64,000 bases of DNA from Serpula lacrymans var. lacrymans S7.9 (GCF_000218685.1 NW_006763301.1:620001-684000), one strand, 5' to 3'. Counted from the stretch's first letter, positions 36,901-50,427 are shown. Numbers and translations are program-made. Notes: a model not told the origin generated them from the sequence alone.

Positions 36901-38205
36901 GATCTGACGGAAGTCACGACGCCTATTGCATTGAACATACTACTTCCCTCTTTTAGTTTTACAAGGGGGGTGTATGACTCTCCCTACAAATAGAAAAACA
37001 ATGCCATTCTATAAGATAAGATTAACTTGAAGTATATTGTTCCTTGTACTTACTGCTTCTGTAAAACATCCCGCTCTAAATTGAAGTGCATCTTTACGAA
37101 GCTTCTCCTCGACCGTGGACATAGACGTGGTTCTGGCCACAGGCGGTGATGCGACAGGGATATGCGGATGCGCATTATCAGCCGAAGAAGGTTTGACGGC
37201 TTGAATATCCGACTTCGGGACAGGTAGAGGAGCGCAGTTTTCCACGTTACTAGTTGCAGCTACAGCCGTCGCTTCGAGATCACGCTTGAGTTTCTTTATT
37301 TTGCGAGCCTTGCTTTTCGTTATCTTGTTGGGCTCCCTTTTGGGAGGCTTTGTCGAGGATAGGTCCCTATGGTCGAGTGGAACGTGGCCACTTTGTGTAT
37401 TACGTGCAAGAGTTCCTTCATTTTGGAGCCCATCCCTAACTGAACTTGTGGATGGTTTATAGGGGTTACCTAAGGTCTGTAAGTTCTTAGTAGAAGGTTG
37501 ATCGCTTCGAGCATCACTGGCGAAGGCAGACTGAGGGACCATCGATCTAATTTCGTTCGGTCCAACTGCAGCATCGTCCACGACAGCTCTTGAAACACGA
37601 GGGATATATCTAGCGTTGCGTGGAGTGCTGTACCAAGTACTTGAGGGACATTGTTCTTTTTCGACTTTGGGTGAGTGAAATTCATTGAATAAAAGTGGGT
37701 GAGCTTGTCAAGATATAATAGAATAACTCTGCTCACGTTGCCAAGTATCGACGACCAAATCCTCTGTGCCCTCTCGGGTGATGAATTTGACAGCGAGACC
37801 TTTATTGTAAATCAGACTCAAGGGAGCAAAATTGTGTGCTGATGATTCTTGCTTGTGTTCCACGGTAACACCTTTCAGCGCGAGATGGAACGGGGCGTGA
37901 CACTTGAAATTAAACATGTCGACGTAGTCGATATACTTCCCAGAGAGCTGGATTCCAAAACGATAGGTTTTGTCGTCTTCTTTTGCTTCAAAGTACATCG
38001 AGTGAACGCCATTGCGAGCGGGCCATATCATGAATATCCTCCCTGTGATATATCCGTTGTCCGGATTGTCAGAGTCTGGACGTAGCAAATCTACCATTTT
38101 TCTGTGCAAGGACGGGTGGAATAAATCCGTGTCGTCAATTTTCGACCTTTTGGAATTTTGTTGGTCAACCTGCACATCTCCCGAGTCCGCTGGAACGCGT
38201 TTCAT
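33906..38205 (-). CDS. POT1-like telomeric single-strand DNA-binding protein with three tandem OB modules
   Basis: POT1 caps telomeres by binding the G-rich 3' overhang. The N-terminal exon (38205 to about 37731) holds an OB-like fold (YITGRIFMIWPARNG, then HAPFHLALKGVTVE). A long disordered basic linker follows. The Telo_bind OB1 is spread over short exons: YTPLVKLKEGSSMFNAIGVV, EWSVSFTIADFSN, YLEWLPSPSVGDVIILRRLKV, then IAIGYNDKLRWTHFNAETR. Three tandem modules come next, each opening (I/V)(L/I)-x6-10-LYVTDY and each preceded or followed by an exon ending FxxCT(A/V)E with a phase-0 intron. Modules 2 and 3 are nearly identical and lie in an abutting 580-bp tandem duplication. The C-terminus has a cysteine cluster (LWCTNC, then CRQCLKC) that fits a zinc-binding OB3, and ends at 33906. 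The introns after TVE and TAE in the duplicated part use GC donors. POT1 assignment is from OB1 and the C-terminus; a Cdc13-type role is a weaker alternative. Confidence 0.82.
34581..35160. repeat. Tandem duplication, unit A, within POT1-like gene
   Basis: This 580-bp unit is followed immediately by a 581-bp near-copy at 35161-35741. Similarity runs through exons and introns alike, with scattered substitutions. Both units begin CATTGG in plus-strand coordinates. On the coding strand the unit spans the end of one exon, a GC-AG intron, a full OB-module exon, a GT-AG intron, and the start of the next exon. Confidence 0.92.
35161..35741. repeat. Tandem duplication, unit B, within POT1-like gene
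   Basis: This is the second copy of the unit described at 34581-35160. The bases after it (CAT) equal the start of each unit, so a three-base microhomology could have mediated the event. The reading frame is kept through the junction, which reads HTEVLPNGPCNKLDTKLI in the protein. Confidence 0.92.
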
Positions 38206-38370
38206 GGTGGAATGAGGTTAAGTAGTGTTACTAGTAGCACTTCAAGCTCAAGGAACCTCGGATCGGCGCTGGCTGCAAGAACGGAGCCAAAACGCGGGTG
38301 GACCCCCAGCCACCAGAAAGTGGCCCCTTCCGTAAAGATAACCAAGAGCAAGCGAGACCTTCTGACACCC

Positions 38371-39758
38371 ATGGCCGATATTCCTTCCACATTGTTCTCG
38401 AAAGCCCTTTCGACAGCGGCGAAAGCAACAAACCTGCCCACAGTTGAAGATGAGACTCAGGTATTTGTGGGATTTGATGCTGTATATCTTAATAACTGAT
38501 ACTGAGCTTATAAGGATCTCATCAAATCAGCTTTGACTGACCTTCTCCACTTAAACTCGAGAATCATTGCACTTTCTGTGTTCAGTCCTAATGAGACCCT
38601 CGAGGATATATCCACTCGTGATCTTGCATATCTATCTGTTCCCTATGTATCAGCCGAAGTAGAAAATCGTCGCAGAACCACGGATCCAGGGGAACGAATG
38701 GCCCTTCTTGATCAAGTACAGGCATGTACTACATTTTGTATATCCTTTAGTCACCCCTAAATCAATATCTCCCAGAACCACCTAAGATCATATTTAGAAA
38801 ATCTGGATAACTATGAAATAGTGCAAGAGGCAGAGCGTGCTCTGTACGAGCAGAAATCTATTGCAGTCAAGGATGCCGCCAAACGTCGAGATATGAAGAT
38901 CAAGCAATATCAAAAAGAGAAGGATTTGCGTGCTAGGATCGAGTCATTACGAAAGCGCAGGCAGCAAGTTCCTATCGTACCCCATTCCAACACAGACTTT
39001 GGTCTTATTTTATCGCTTTTGCCGTCACCTTCTCTATCCCCAACTCCTGACGATGAAGACGATTCAGAAACTGATGAACTTCTCCGCGAAACCTCTCTTC
39101 TTCTACTTCGGTTATTTTATGTACAAGCACACGCACAACTTGAGAGCTTGGACCAAGAGGTAGAATTGTTGCGTAGTATTCCACCTCCACCCAATCGACA
39201 GTCAGTGCCGTCGGCGGAAGACCGAAGGAGCAAGCAGAAAGAGTCAGATGACATCTGGAAACTTGATGCACCAGTGTCCCAGGGTGGTCAAGGTCCTTTA
39301 TTAGATCCCAGCGGGAAGGTATGAGTGTGTACAGCCGCTGCGCGATCATGCTTCTGATTCTTGAACAGCCTTTACGTCCGTTTGTTATATTACCTGCTGG
39401 AGCCTCGGAACGTGCACGACTTCAGTCACAAGTTTTTGGTCCAGGACATCGCTTACCAACTATGGCAATTGATGAGTATTTGGAGATCGAACGTCAAAGA
39501 GGCAACTTCTTAACCGGTGGAGGGTCAGTATTTTTGCCATTTGCTCGTCATTCGCCTTTCTGTACTCAATATCTATATTATAGTGCACAATCTGCGGCAG
39601 AACCTACGTCCTCTGAACAACTAGCTGTCGATGCTGAAACAGATGGTACGGCATTCGGTGAAATGAAAGCAGAGGAAAAGAGACAAAAGGATGAGAACTG
39701 GGCACAATATACAGACACGAACCCCAAGGGCGCAGGAAATACTATGAATCGTGGTTGA
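38371..39758 (+). CDS. TAP42: TAP42/alpha-4-like PP2A regulatory protein
   Basis: Tap42 binds the catalytic subunits of type 2A phosphatases and works in TOR signalling. The protein starts MADIPSTLFSKAL (38371). First intron 38461-38514. The helical TPR-like N-terminus includes NSRIIALSVFSPNETLEDIS, TRDLAYLSVPYVSAE and ERMALLDQVQ, then basic RDMKIKQYQKEKDLRARIE, all typical of the family. The conserved C-terminal block reads PLRPFVILPAGASERARLQS, VFGPGHRLPTMAIDEYLEIE and RQRGNFLTGGG, and the tail DENWAQYTDTNPKGAGNTMNRG holds the usual final motif. The second intron may use GTACAG at 38717 or a GC donor at 38721; both keep the frame. It shares a 165-bp divergent promoter with the POT1-like gene. 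Confidence 0.95.
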
Positions 39759-40044
39759 CGTGGGATGCAAGAAGCGGTTTACAATCTTTACTATGATGTT
39801 AAATTGCGACACGAATTTGAATTCGGGTGTCTTGTAGCGCCAATTCTTCCAATTCGAAACCTGATAACGATAATAGATTAACGACTACTCACCAGGACAT
39901 TCCACACCGTGTGAAGATTTTTCACAGCTCGTCTTTCCGGTACATAGAGAATTGCATGCTTGATACAGTAGAAGCAAAAAGACAGATGGTATATAACAAC
40001 ACAGGATGGGGATGGTAGTGTATGGCCCTCGTATAGGACCTAGA

Positions 40045-40980
<936 letters not shown>

Positions 40981-41335
40981 TGTAAATTATACTGCCAAAG
41001 AAAGGAGATATCTGGTAAAGGGAGTGAGAATATGGTCTGATATACAGCTTTGGTTATGTCGGTCTGTTCTGAAATTCCTAGCGTCAGCGGTAAATGTGTT
41101 TGCGGCTATTTGCGAAGGCGTTATCGTGGGATAAGAATACCTTTTATGTATGGCCTTCATGTTCCCGGCGGGAAATCACATGACTCTATAGCGTCTTAAT
41201 TGCATAAGCGCCGGTATGGAAGACGCATTTCAGTCAAAGGTTTATGCTCGGATCCGTTATAAGGTCCTTTTACTGTTCGCCGTTACAGCGGTTTGGGATA
41301 CATTTTGGGATTTCCAGTCCTATCCCGGAACAGCC

Positions 41336-43714
41336 ATGAAGCTTTCTGAGAAAATCGCAGCCTACAATTCTCCTCACCCATTCTACACATTCGAGTTTTT
41401 CCCTCCGAGAACAGATCAGGTTCATGAATTTTTTGCTCGTAAGTAGCCGACCTAACAGACGTTCGTACAGGGATTCGAGAATCTGATCACTCGGATTTCA
41501 CGGTTGTCTTCTTTAAATCCAATCGCCATCAGCATAACATGGGGAGCTGGAGGATCAACTAAGGAGCGTAGTCTTGACTTGGCTGGACTAACTCAAGCAG
41601 AGTACGAGATCGATACAGTGCTGCATTTGACATGCACAAACATGAAACATGGTATGGTAGATGACGTGCTAAAGGTAGTCTATATTCAAATTGTTCGATA
41701 TAACACATCTGAGGTAACTCGCAGGCAGCAAAAGCCCGAGGTATTCAAAACATACTCGCTCTGCGTGGAGGTATGTGCCGTTTCTTTGTATATTAACTAA
41801 CTGATTTTTGTGTCCTGTTTGTTTGATGTCCAGATCCTCCTAGAGGTCAAGAACACTGGATTCCAATCGATCCTCGATTCAATCATGGAATAGACTTGGT
41901 TACATACATTCGTTCTCATCAGTACTTTTCTTCCGACTTCTGCATCGGTGTAGCAGGTATATAGTAATAATCTGTAATTGCATCATCTAATATTCTCGTA
42001 GCTTACCCTGAAGGTCACCCCGATGGAGAAACCGACGAAGATAAAGAGCTAGAGTTCCTGAAAGCCAAGGTTGACGCAGGAGCTGACTTTATCGTCACCC
42101 AACTTTTCTATGATGTGGATCGTTTCCTACATTGGGTAAAAAGAGTGAGAGAAATAGGTGTGTTGCCAATACCTAGTCGTGGATTCTATTCATCCGTTCA
42201 CAGGTATCACCGTGCCTATCATACCTGGGATCATGCCCATACAAACATATTCATCCTTCCTTCGATTGATCAAGTTGTGCGGTGTTTCAGTCCCATCATC
42301 CATAATGTCAGATTTAGAATCAATCCAAGTGGGTAGTGATTCATGCCAGGCCTACCTTTTTCAATAATGCATTTATTATTTTTCGAAGCATGATGACCAG
42401 ATGGTGAAGGATTATGGTGTTCAGCTCGCAATCGACACCATTAAAAGGATAACAACCAAAGGAACAGTACCTGGTATCCACTTCTGTACCCTGAATCTTG
42501 AAAAGAGCGTTCAGCTTGTACTCGAGAATCTCCAGTGGGCTGGTGGGAGTCCTGTGACAAAGAACAAGCTTATTGCCGTCCGTCTCTTTCGATCGTGTTA
42601 GCATAAACATCATCATGACCCTAGATTTATCACAGGAAACACCCGGCTCTATTATTCACCCTCTACCTGGTTCTGAGCTTATAATCACGCCTAGTAGTGC
42701 AACGTCTTCGGCTGCTAACGCCCTGACAACAAAGCAAACGGCTGATACTGAAGTCGGTAGGGGAGAGGTCAATTATGCTGCAACATGGGATGACTTCCCT
42801 AACGGTCGATTTGGTGACTATAAGAGTCCAGCATTCGGTGATCTAGGCCCCTGGGGAGCCCCTGTACTATCGGTTTGTTATTCACCTCTGGTTCGATTCT
42901 CCTCTTACACGCTGTTGCATTTCTTTAGCGCACCGAAGTTATTGATGAATGGGGCAGCCCAAAGACGGAACAGGATCTGACAGAACTGTTCGTCCGATAC
43001 CTTCACTCTGAAATTACGACAACACCATTCTCTCCTTCTGCCTTGTCTCCAGAGTCTCTCAGAATCCTTTCGCACTTGGAGCGTCTAACTCAAAGGGGAT
43101 GGTGGACAGTAGGATCACAGCCCGCTGTTGACTGTGGCAACTCGACAGATCCAGTATTTGGATGGGGACCTAGAGGAGGCTATGTATTTCAGAAGAGCTT
43201 TGTTGAATTTTTCGCTGATGAGGAGGCAGTTAAGGAGATTGTACAAAAGATCGAGAAGGAAGGACAAGGGGTTGTCCATTATTTCGCAGGAAATATGCAG
43301 GTTCGTTTTTTAATGTTAATGCAGTACTTACTCAGATTTCATGGATTACCAACCGATACCCCAGGGAGAATGTCGAAGCAATGTTCCTGAGGATGGTCGC
43401 AATGCAGTAACTTGGGGAATATTTCCAGGACAGGAAATTGTCCAGACCACGATCATTGAGCGGGAATCCTTCTTGTCGTGGAAGGTGATTCTCATTTACG
43501 CTTTATTTTTTTTCACCTTATCATTTGCCATGGTTAGGACGAGGCGTTTTCTATATGGGCGGAATGGGCTTCATTCTACCCCCCAGGCTCTCAGGAAAGA
43601 GAATTGTTGGACGTTGTTATGCAAAAAAGATGGCTAGTAAGTATCGTACACCACGATTACAGAAACCCTGGTGGCCTGTGGACATTCCTGTTTGGCGGAA
43701 ATATTGCGTTGTAA
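41336..43714 (+). CDS. Methylenetetrahydrofolate reductase
   Basis: Reduces 5,10-methylene-THF to 5-methyl-THF for methionine synthesis. The N-terminal TIM-barrel catalytic domain runs from MKLSEKIAAYNSPHPFYTFE through ITWGAGGSTKERSLDL, HLTCTNMKHG, ILALRGDPPRGQEHW, DFCIGVAAYPEGHPDGE, GADFIVTQLFYDVDRF, PIIPGIMPIQTYSSFLR and GIHFCTLNLEKSVQLVL. The C-terminal regulatory domain includes WDDFPNGRFGDYKSPAFGD, DPVFGWGPRGGYVFQKSF and NAVTWGIFPGQEIVQTTI, and ends LWTFLFGGNIAL at 43714. Many short introns. The exon at about 43363 seems at first frameshifted, but choosing the acceptor CCCCAG just before GGAGAATG restores the frame. Fungi usually carry two paralogues (Met12 and Met13); I cannot tell which this is. 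Confidence 0.93.
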
Positions 43715-43743
43715 TCAAAACTGTACTCTAATGTATAAAATTG

Positions 43744-43753
43744 GTCACGTGAC
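43744..43753. promoter_or_regulatory. Palindromic E-box GTCACGTGAC
   Basis: A perfect 10-base palindrome lies 30 bases after the MTHFR stop and 83 bases before the ATG of the next gene. TCACGTGA is the established Cbf1-type site. It probably serves the downstream gene's promoter. Confidence 0.5.
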
Positions 43754-43835
43754 CTGAATATGAAACTTGACATGATTGCCATTGCAACAAACGTAGTGAT
43801 TCCTGTTTTGCCCATACTCCTTGCTATGAGCCAAA

Positions 43836-44424
43836 ATGTCCATAGCTACGCCAACCGCAATCCCAAGAGATCCCATCATTCCTCTTGTACTCCCAAAAGC
43901 TCCACAGCCAAATTCTCTTCCTTTGCCAAAGTCCAGTCACTCTCCTGAGCGCATGAATCGTCGCCGCAATCTACAACGCGAGATGGATGATTTGAGTGAT
44001 GAGGAGAACGAGCTTGAAGATGCTGTGAGGACTGAGTTTATCTAATCACGCGTCACTATGTTCATATCAAGAGTCAGAATACACTTATACGGATGAGAGG
44101 GTACAACTGGCTAATACCTATCGGACGACGTACAACGCAACAAGAAGAAAAGAATGATGTTCATAGCATGTTTATTCTTTGTAGCTTGATTACTGACGAG
44201 CCATCTTTCAAATTCTTTACTAGGCGGAGGACGAGACAGATGAGTCTGAGGCAGGTCAGTCTGGTGCACCCGCTTCTTCTCTGATAGGGGAAGGAGATGG
44301 GGAAGGAGAAAATGACTCTTCCCCTGATCTCGACGCCAGCATGGAGGATATGGATGAAGGTGATATAACGGGGGAGACCGAGGAGGGCCTTACAGAGTAT
44401 GAGGAAGAACCATCAGATATGTAA
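43836..44424 (+). CDS. Small acidic protein of unknown function
   Basis: The start is MSIATPTAIPRDPIIPLVLP at 43836, followed by a Ser/Pro-rich stretch and RRRNLQREMDDLSDEENELED. A later exon (44225-44424) is strongly acidic (AEDETDESEAG, then SSPDLDASMEDMDEGD) and ends EEPSDM. A middle exon reading SEYTYTDER, possibly longer, lies at about 44075-44100, but I could not fix its 3' border without a stop or phase clash. No domain is recognised; the protein is probably disordered. The first exon's IPLVLP-rich segment plus acidic tail recalls small complex subunits, but this is not evidence of function. Confidence 0.55.
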
Positions 44425-44640
44425 GATTCTGAACCGGTGGAGTCTTTTTATCATCTAATGTCCCTCATTGAAGGCAAAACTAGTTTGACACACAGCATAT
44501 CTTAACATTCTCTGGCTTTGAGAACACCCTTTATATGTCACCAAAGTCCGTTGTCCACTGTAAAACCAACATATATACATGATGTAACAAATAATTTAGG
44601 GACAGTAAAGATTGAACAATACCCCGGTCTCGCCTTCCAA

Positions 44641-46914
44641 TTAAGCAACTATGTCCTGTATGTCCGTAATAGAAGGCCCCCGGTGGTGACCGTGCTTCAA
44701 GTGCCGCGATTTCATGGCAAGAGGGCGAATCCACGATTTGATGTGCCCATTCTTCCCTGCTGTAAGGAGTGCGCGTGGAAGAAACGAGATAGCAGTGAGA
44801 ATATCGCTATCGATATTTTTTACCTGGAGGTGAATACATGAGGCTATGGACCTCTGGAGTAAGACAGTAGACAAACCAGAACGGGTTGAACCACAGAGAC
44901 TTCATTTCTTGATGGGGCAGAATGATACCGATACGATGGGGACGATGCATCTGTTCCAGCTGGTGCAGGTAAATGAAGAGTAGATCGACGGAATGCAAGC
45001 GATATGGTGGATGACATTGATATCCGCGGATGATGTGTTGCCTTAGATCGATGTCAGGAAAGGGTATAAACAAATACATATAATGCTTACTTGGAGCTTT
45101 GGCCTATGGAGAGCACTACTTGAAAAATCCCACTGCAAGACTGTATTATTTATTACCAGTACAGTAAGTTTGGGTTGACAAACCAATATGAGCTTGTTGT
45201 CTTCGCCTACACTGCCAAATCGATATGTTCGCCCGTCACATCGAACATCGTCAAAAGCAACAGCAGACACAAATGACGAGTGTCCTTGGCATCGTGCCAC
45301 TACGCGTTGTTCCCAAGGCGAGAAGATCGTCAATAGATCATCTTGTCCTCCTGTCTGTAAAAAAAATTATGCTGTACGTTGGCAAATACACGAATGAGAA
45401 GAATGAGTCTCCTTACCAATATAAAACGACTGTCTGGTGACCACGACACGCATGTCAGCGATCCGAAATATGATGCATAACAATCGACAAGTCTGGGGCT
45501 GTATTAATGAAAGGGTACATTGACTGCACTAACCACTCACTGCTCTGCTTGTGCATCAATGACTCTGAGGCACCCGTCCTCTGAGATAGCTGCTATATGT
45601 TGCAACTTGGTATCAGGGGAAAATACAAAGTCTGGTGTCTGTTTAATCCAGCGCCAACTAACAATCCATAATAAAATTTCGTACCTACTACACGACGCAA
45701 AGAAACACGCCAATGGCTGACGGGATTTTTAGCTTTATCCTTATCAACCCTAGCGGGCATTGGTCCCCCAGTCGCCGACACTGGATGCCAAGGCGGTGTA
45801 GTGACGAAGATGTTGGCTAGTGGGTTCCAATCTGCATCAGAAGATTGAGCCTGTTGTGAAGTAGAAGGATCTGACAGAGAGGTAGTAATATGGGTGTTTG
45901 GATTATGGGGAGTAAAAACACCATCTTCACGTTCCTTATCGTACACAATCATTGTCCCGTCGGCATACGAAACCATGAAAAGAGATGTTGAGGATGGCAC
46001 CCAGCGCACAGAAGTGCACGCGGCACTGCATATGCAGCCCTAGTTAATGTTATTCACTGGAGATTACCAATGATTACATTGGCGAATACCTGTTTATTAA
46101 GACGTCCGTAGCGGTGGTATATGGGATCTGCTGGTAATTGAGCACCTATTTTACTGCGTGTTCCTGCAACACACACCAAACCAGATCAAGTCGCCGGAAC
46201 TAAAGCCAATAATAACATCGAGGCGTTCTGGTGATGCAGTTGTAGTATTCACATCATGACATGTAGGGTGTGCTGAAAAGCTGATCCGTGTCAGCGCTTC
46301 CTGTCAACGATATTCCGCTCAGTGATATGGTTGATCCGCTCCACTATGGAAAGACGCACTTTCGCCTTTGAGCCGACCTCCACCCATAAGAATGATTTGC
46401 CCGTATTATAAAACAAGAACGTGACTTCACCCTGCTTGGATTGTAGTGTTCTGCTTAATCCTTCTGTACTCTGCACCCGTGTGATAAAAGTTGAAGATGT
46501 TGTCCGTAGGTTCTGTTTCGGGCGAGAAACAGGCTTCTTCTTTCCTCCAATGGCTGAGTGGGAGAACAGAGGACGTTGTTCTTGATATGATGTGGAATTT
46601 TGAGAAGTATCAAGTCCTGGTAAATTTGACGTGTCTGCAAAGCTATTCTCGGGAGTATCACTGCTGGACAAGCTGACAACGTCGTCCTTTGGAGCTTTGT
46701 CTCTTCTGAGATCCTTGTTTCCTCCTAGCAGCTGTGCAAGTCCCGGAGTTGCTCCGTGTTTTGTTCCAGGAAATCGAACGGTAATGGTGGAAAGACGTGT
46801 TGGGTATATAGGTGAAGCTGCACTAACAGAATGGGCGGGAATTATGAGAGGCTTGTGTTCTTCGATAACGGAATATACGCCTTCAGGAGCGACGAATGTC
46901 AGTTCGTTCTCCAT
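44641..46914 (-). CDS. CreC/WDR20-type WD40 protein
   Basis: CreC partners the deubiquitinase CreB in carbon catabolite control in Aspergillus; animal WDR20 binds USP12/USP46. The protein starts [20 protein letters not shown] (46914). After a variable N-terminus come family hallmarks: [46 protein letters not shown] and [11 protein letters not shown], then [91 protein letters not shown] and [18 protein letters not shown]. The last propeller blade reads [20 protein letters not shown] before the stop at 44641. Several short introns. It starts 205 bases from the divergent BCKDH gene. A partner UBP-type deubiquitinase is not in the window. Confidence 0.88.
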
Positions 46915-47119
46915 CGTTCAGCTCGCCGCCGACCGCACAATTGCCAGTGATGGCCGTTGGGAGAGACGTTGCCGGCGTTGCGGGGCAAAGGACGGGCCAG
47001 TGGCACAGACGCCCAGTTGGGCCCTGGCTATTACGATACCCGTTCGGATCTTACATTATGGGGACTGTTACTTTTCATTTCATTACTAGCTTTCTATACT
47101 ATAACTTTGCTCTCTAACC

Positions 47120-48816
47120 ATGATCATTTCATCCGGTGTTCTTGCTCGTCGCACAGTAAAGCGACGGATACCAGGTGTAAGTATCCAGAATGGTCATGGT
47201 TTCATTCAGAGCTTACTAGTATTCGTTTCAACAGTTCACCATTCGTTGGCAGTCCACCACTGGCGTCGAACCACCGCCAGCTGGTGGTCATTTGCCTTCT
47301 GTCGCCACATCGCAATATCTGCGGCTCACTCGCGAGGCAGCGTTTCGTACACCAGGTCTATCGTGGGCAGATGAAGATGGTTCAAGCCCGGCGCGGAACA
47401 TTGTTGGTGGACGGGAGACACGGAAAATGAACACCTACCAAGCTGTTCGGGATGCAATGAGGTTAGCATTCACGGAAAGCAACGTATACTCGTAGCACGG
47501 ACCTAACAGTGTATCACCAGTGTTGCCATGATGAAGGACGATACTGCAGTAGTCTTCGGTGAAGATGTTGCCTTTGGCGGTGTGTTCAGGTGCACAATGG
47601 TGAGCACACAAGTGCTTTCACGTGTAGCGGCGTGTGATTCATGACTGTCTTCTCTTGGAGATGTAGGGTCTCGCTGAAGAATTTGGTGAGCTTTGACTTA
47701 AGGGGTTTGTGGATCTATCTGAACATTGATGAAGGTCGGGAACGTGTCTTCAATACACCATTGACCGAGCAAGGTATTGCTGGGTTTGCAATTGGTCTTG
47801 CTTCCATGGGCCAGACTGCCATTGCAGAGATCCAGTTTTCAGATTACATATTTCCCGCCTTTGATCAGGTATATCTCTCTATATACTTCTGCTAAGTAGG
47901 TCTTCACCGAAATCATACTCCAGATTGTCAATGAAGCTGCCAAGTTCCGCTATCGTTCCGGGGGCCAGTTTAACGTCGGGAAATTAACCATCCGCACACC
48001 TACCATGGCTGTCGGGCATGGTGCCTTATACCACTCTCAGAGCCCTGAGGGCTTTTTCATGGGCGCATCAGGACTCAAAGTTTGTCTGATTATATGCGTA
48101 CTGATATACCTAGCTCACATTTATATCGTGCAGATTGTCATTCCACGTTCTCCCATTCAAGCCAAAGGCCTACTTCTATCATCGATCCGGGATCCAAATC
48201 CAGTCATATTTATGGAGCCAAAAATACTATATAGATCTGCAGGTACGCCGATCTATTTCTAGTATCAATCTAACATCTGATACGTCCATGCAGTGGAACA
48301 GGTACCCATAGACGATTATGAATTACCTATCGGACGAGCTGAAACGCTGACGGCAGGTTCAGACCTGACTGTTCTTACATGGGGCACTCCAGTGTACCAT
48401 TGCGAGGCCGCTTTGCATATGCTTGCTGACCCACCATCCTCTCTCGAACGCTTAATTCCACCATCGCTGCGATCCGCTAAGATTGAGCTTATAGATCTGC
48501 GGACGATACTTCCATGGGACGTCGACACTGTCACTGAAAGCGTCAGCCGTACAGGAAGATTAGTGATAGTTCACGAGGCTAGCCAGACGGCCGGCGTTGG
48601 AGCAGAAATTGCTGCTGAGGTTCAGAAACGATGTTTCTTGAAACTCCATGCACCAGTTAAGAGGGTGACAGGTTGGGAGTAAGTGCGGTCGTCGTATGCA
48701 TCTGACATAGCTGATATATCCGAGCTAGCGTGCCTGTGGGATGTCAGTATGAGAAGTTTATCATTCCCGATTCCCTTCGCATACTTGATGGCATTATGGA
48801 ATCCCTTAATTACTGA
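47120..48816 (+). CDS. Branched-chain 2-oxoacid dehydrogenase E1 beta subunit, mitochondrial
   Basis: E1-beta of the mitochondrial complex that decarboxylates the keto acids of Leu, Ile and Val. The N-terminus ([19 protein letters not shown]) is a mitochondrial presequence. The thiamine-diphosphate enzyme core reads [90 protein letters not shown] and [20 protein letters not shown], then [15 protein letters not shown] and [13 protein letters not shown]. The C-terminus [20 protein letters not shown] ends at 48816. Splicing of the last exon is best with an acceptor TAG just before CGTGCCTGTGGG at about 48730. At least eight short introns. Animal and fungal E1-beta BCKDH match this wording better than pyruvate dehydrogenase E1-beta. 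Confidence 0.93.
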
Positions 48817-49076
48817 AGGATTTCATGACTCTCACCTGAGCAAATGGTATAGGGATAGTGTAAGAAAGACGGGTTACGTGTTACAATGAATGGTGCGCTC
48901 CACAACGATCTGCTAGTCTTATGCTAGCAACTGCAGTCCATCGAGAATATACAGCTTATATATTGATCGGCAACCGTTCAGTTGTGCTGATGGAATGTAA
49001 TGCATATTATACACAAGCCACCAGGACTACGCATTTACACGACAAGTAAAACATTATATGAAAACAGTTTAAAGCA

Positions 49077-50427
49077 TCACTGCCGAACTTCGATGACCCA
49101 TCTCTCAAGATGCCCCATAGTAAATAGACTTGCCTCCCAAATGGTCAAAAAACGATGTTCTCTCCAAGCTTGTAGGCCCCATCTGGAAACGAAAGAAGCT
49201 CTGATATCTCGATGGTCTTCGAGGATTTCGTATCTATGGAATAGTATCTCTGTGTATTGTCTGGACACATTTGTGAGTGATTCGACAACCAGCGGAGAAG
49301 GACCAGTGCTAAAGACATCTAGCAAGCTTTGTGGTGAAACGAGAAGAGCCGTGGAGGTGCGTTGAGGTACGTGAAAAACTCCGTTAAGAGAGCGGGAATA
49401 TCGTCGAGGAAGGATTGGTAGAGCACAAAACACGAACAATTTGCTAGAAAACGGTACGCTAGGTGATAATGCTGTAAACTCAATCTTTGCAGAACTTTGA
49501 GGGAGGGAAGCCTTGAGATAGCTGACGAACCCGTCCAAATCCGCGTACGATAAGGTATCCAGGCAAAATAGGGGTCCGTGGCCTCCTGTGACGACTGGGA
49601 GCTTGCAGAGCGAGCCTAAAGCGCTAATGGTGTCGTCCAGACTAGAGAGTAAAATGTATTAAATGGAGAAGATACCAGCAGAAGACCAAGCACTCATACG
49701 GGACGTTCAAGTGCAGGCTGCAAAAATCTCCACTGGAATAATTTTGTTTGAGAGCTGTGGTTTCGATATCAGTCTCGGGCGAACTCAGTCGTAGAATCCC
49801 AGATAATTGGCGATTCACGTACCTGACATGGGATGCTAAACTCCTCGTGTTTAGACCATGCTATTTAATGAGGTATTTTGGCTTAATCACCTGAGAAGGA
49901 TACATCCAGTTCCACACTTGAGTCCACCATGCCCACTCAACGTCAATTTGGAGCATCCACGCATATACCCGAATATTGTTGCGAAGAAGATCGGGTAGAT
50001 CGTTAATGGGATCTCGAAGTTCGATATAGCCATCGTAGATGTCGTTCAAAAGGGATGATAGTGGTATTTGAATTGTTTTACTGGATGACATACTTGCATT
50101 TCTGGCGACGACCGTATACTGCGTGGGCCATAGAGAAGTGCTGGGTGTAATGACGGCTAGTAAAGCTTGCAGAGCGGTACGTGTCCGTGAAATGTCCTCT
50201 CGGCGAGTGAAACAAGGCCGATAAGACCAGAACGAGATTGAAAAACACAGGAGAAAAACCGAAAAAACAAGAGATGTACCCTTGCAAAGTTGAAGATCCC
50301 GTATCGCATTAGTTTCCAGTCCAACCCGACGTTGCAAGGATTCGACGATACCCAGGAATGACTTGGTCAGTATATGAGAGAAATCAACACGTTGGATAAA
50401 GGGATACATCACTGGCACTACTAGCAT
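49077..50427 (-). CDS. Conserved-looking protein of unknown function
   Basis: A spliced frame starts MLVVPVMYPFIQRVDFSHIL at 50427. It continues EDISRTRTALQALLAVITP, WPTQYTVVARNAS, IPLSSLLNDIYDGYIELRDP and WAWWTQVWNWMYPSQ, then HGLNTRSLASHVSGDFCSLH, LNVPLDDTISALGSLCKLP and VVTGGHGPLFCLDTLSYADL. It ends WEASLFTMGHLERWVIEVRQ at 49077. Four introns (about 46-90 nt) keep one frame throughout. The order of short helices and beta-like strands suggests a globular protein, with no signal peptide and no clear membrane helix. I recognise no domain. The tRNA-Ser gene lies 91 bases upstream on the same strand. Confidence 0.6.

Noticed and set aside
38715..38725. Possible GC-AG intron in TAP42 (CAG/GCATGT)
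   Set aside because: A normal GT donor four bases upstream (CAA/GTACAG) also keeps the frame, so the unusual donor is not required.
43310..43420. Apparent frameshift in the MTHFR gene near NAVTWGIFPGQ
   Set aside because: Using the CCCCAG acceptor just before GGAGAATG instead of the earlier ACTCAG site restores the frame, so no lesion is needed.
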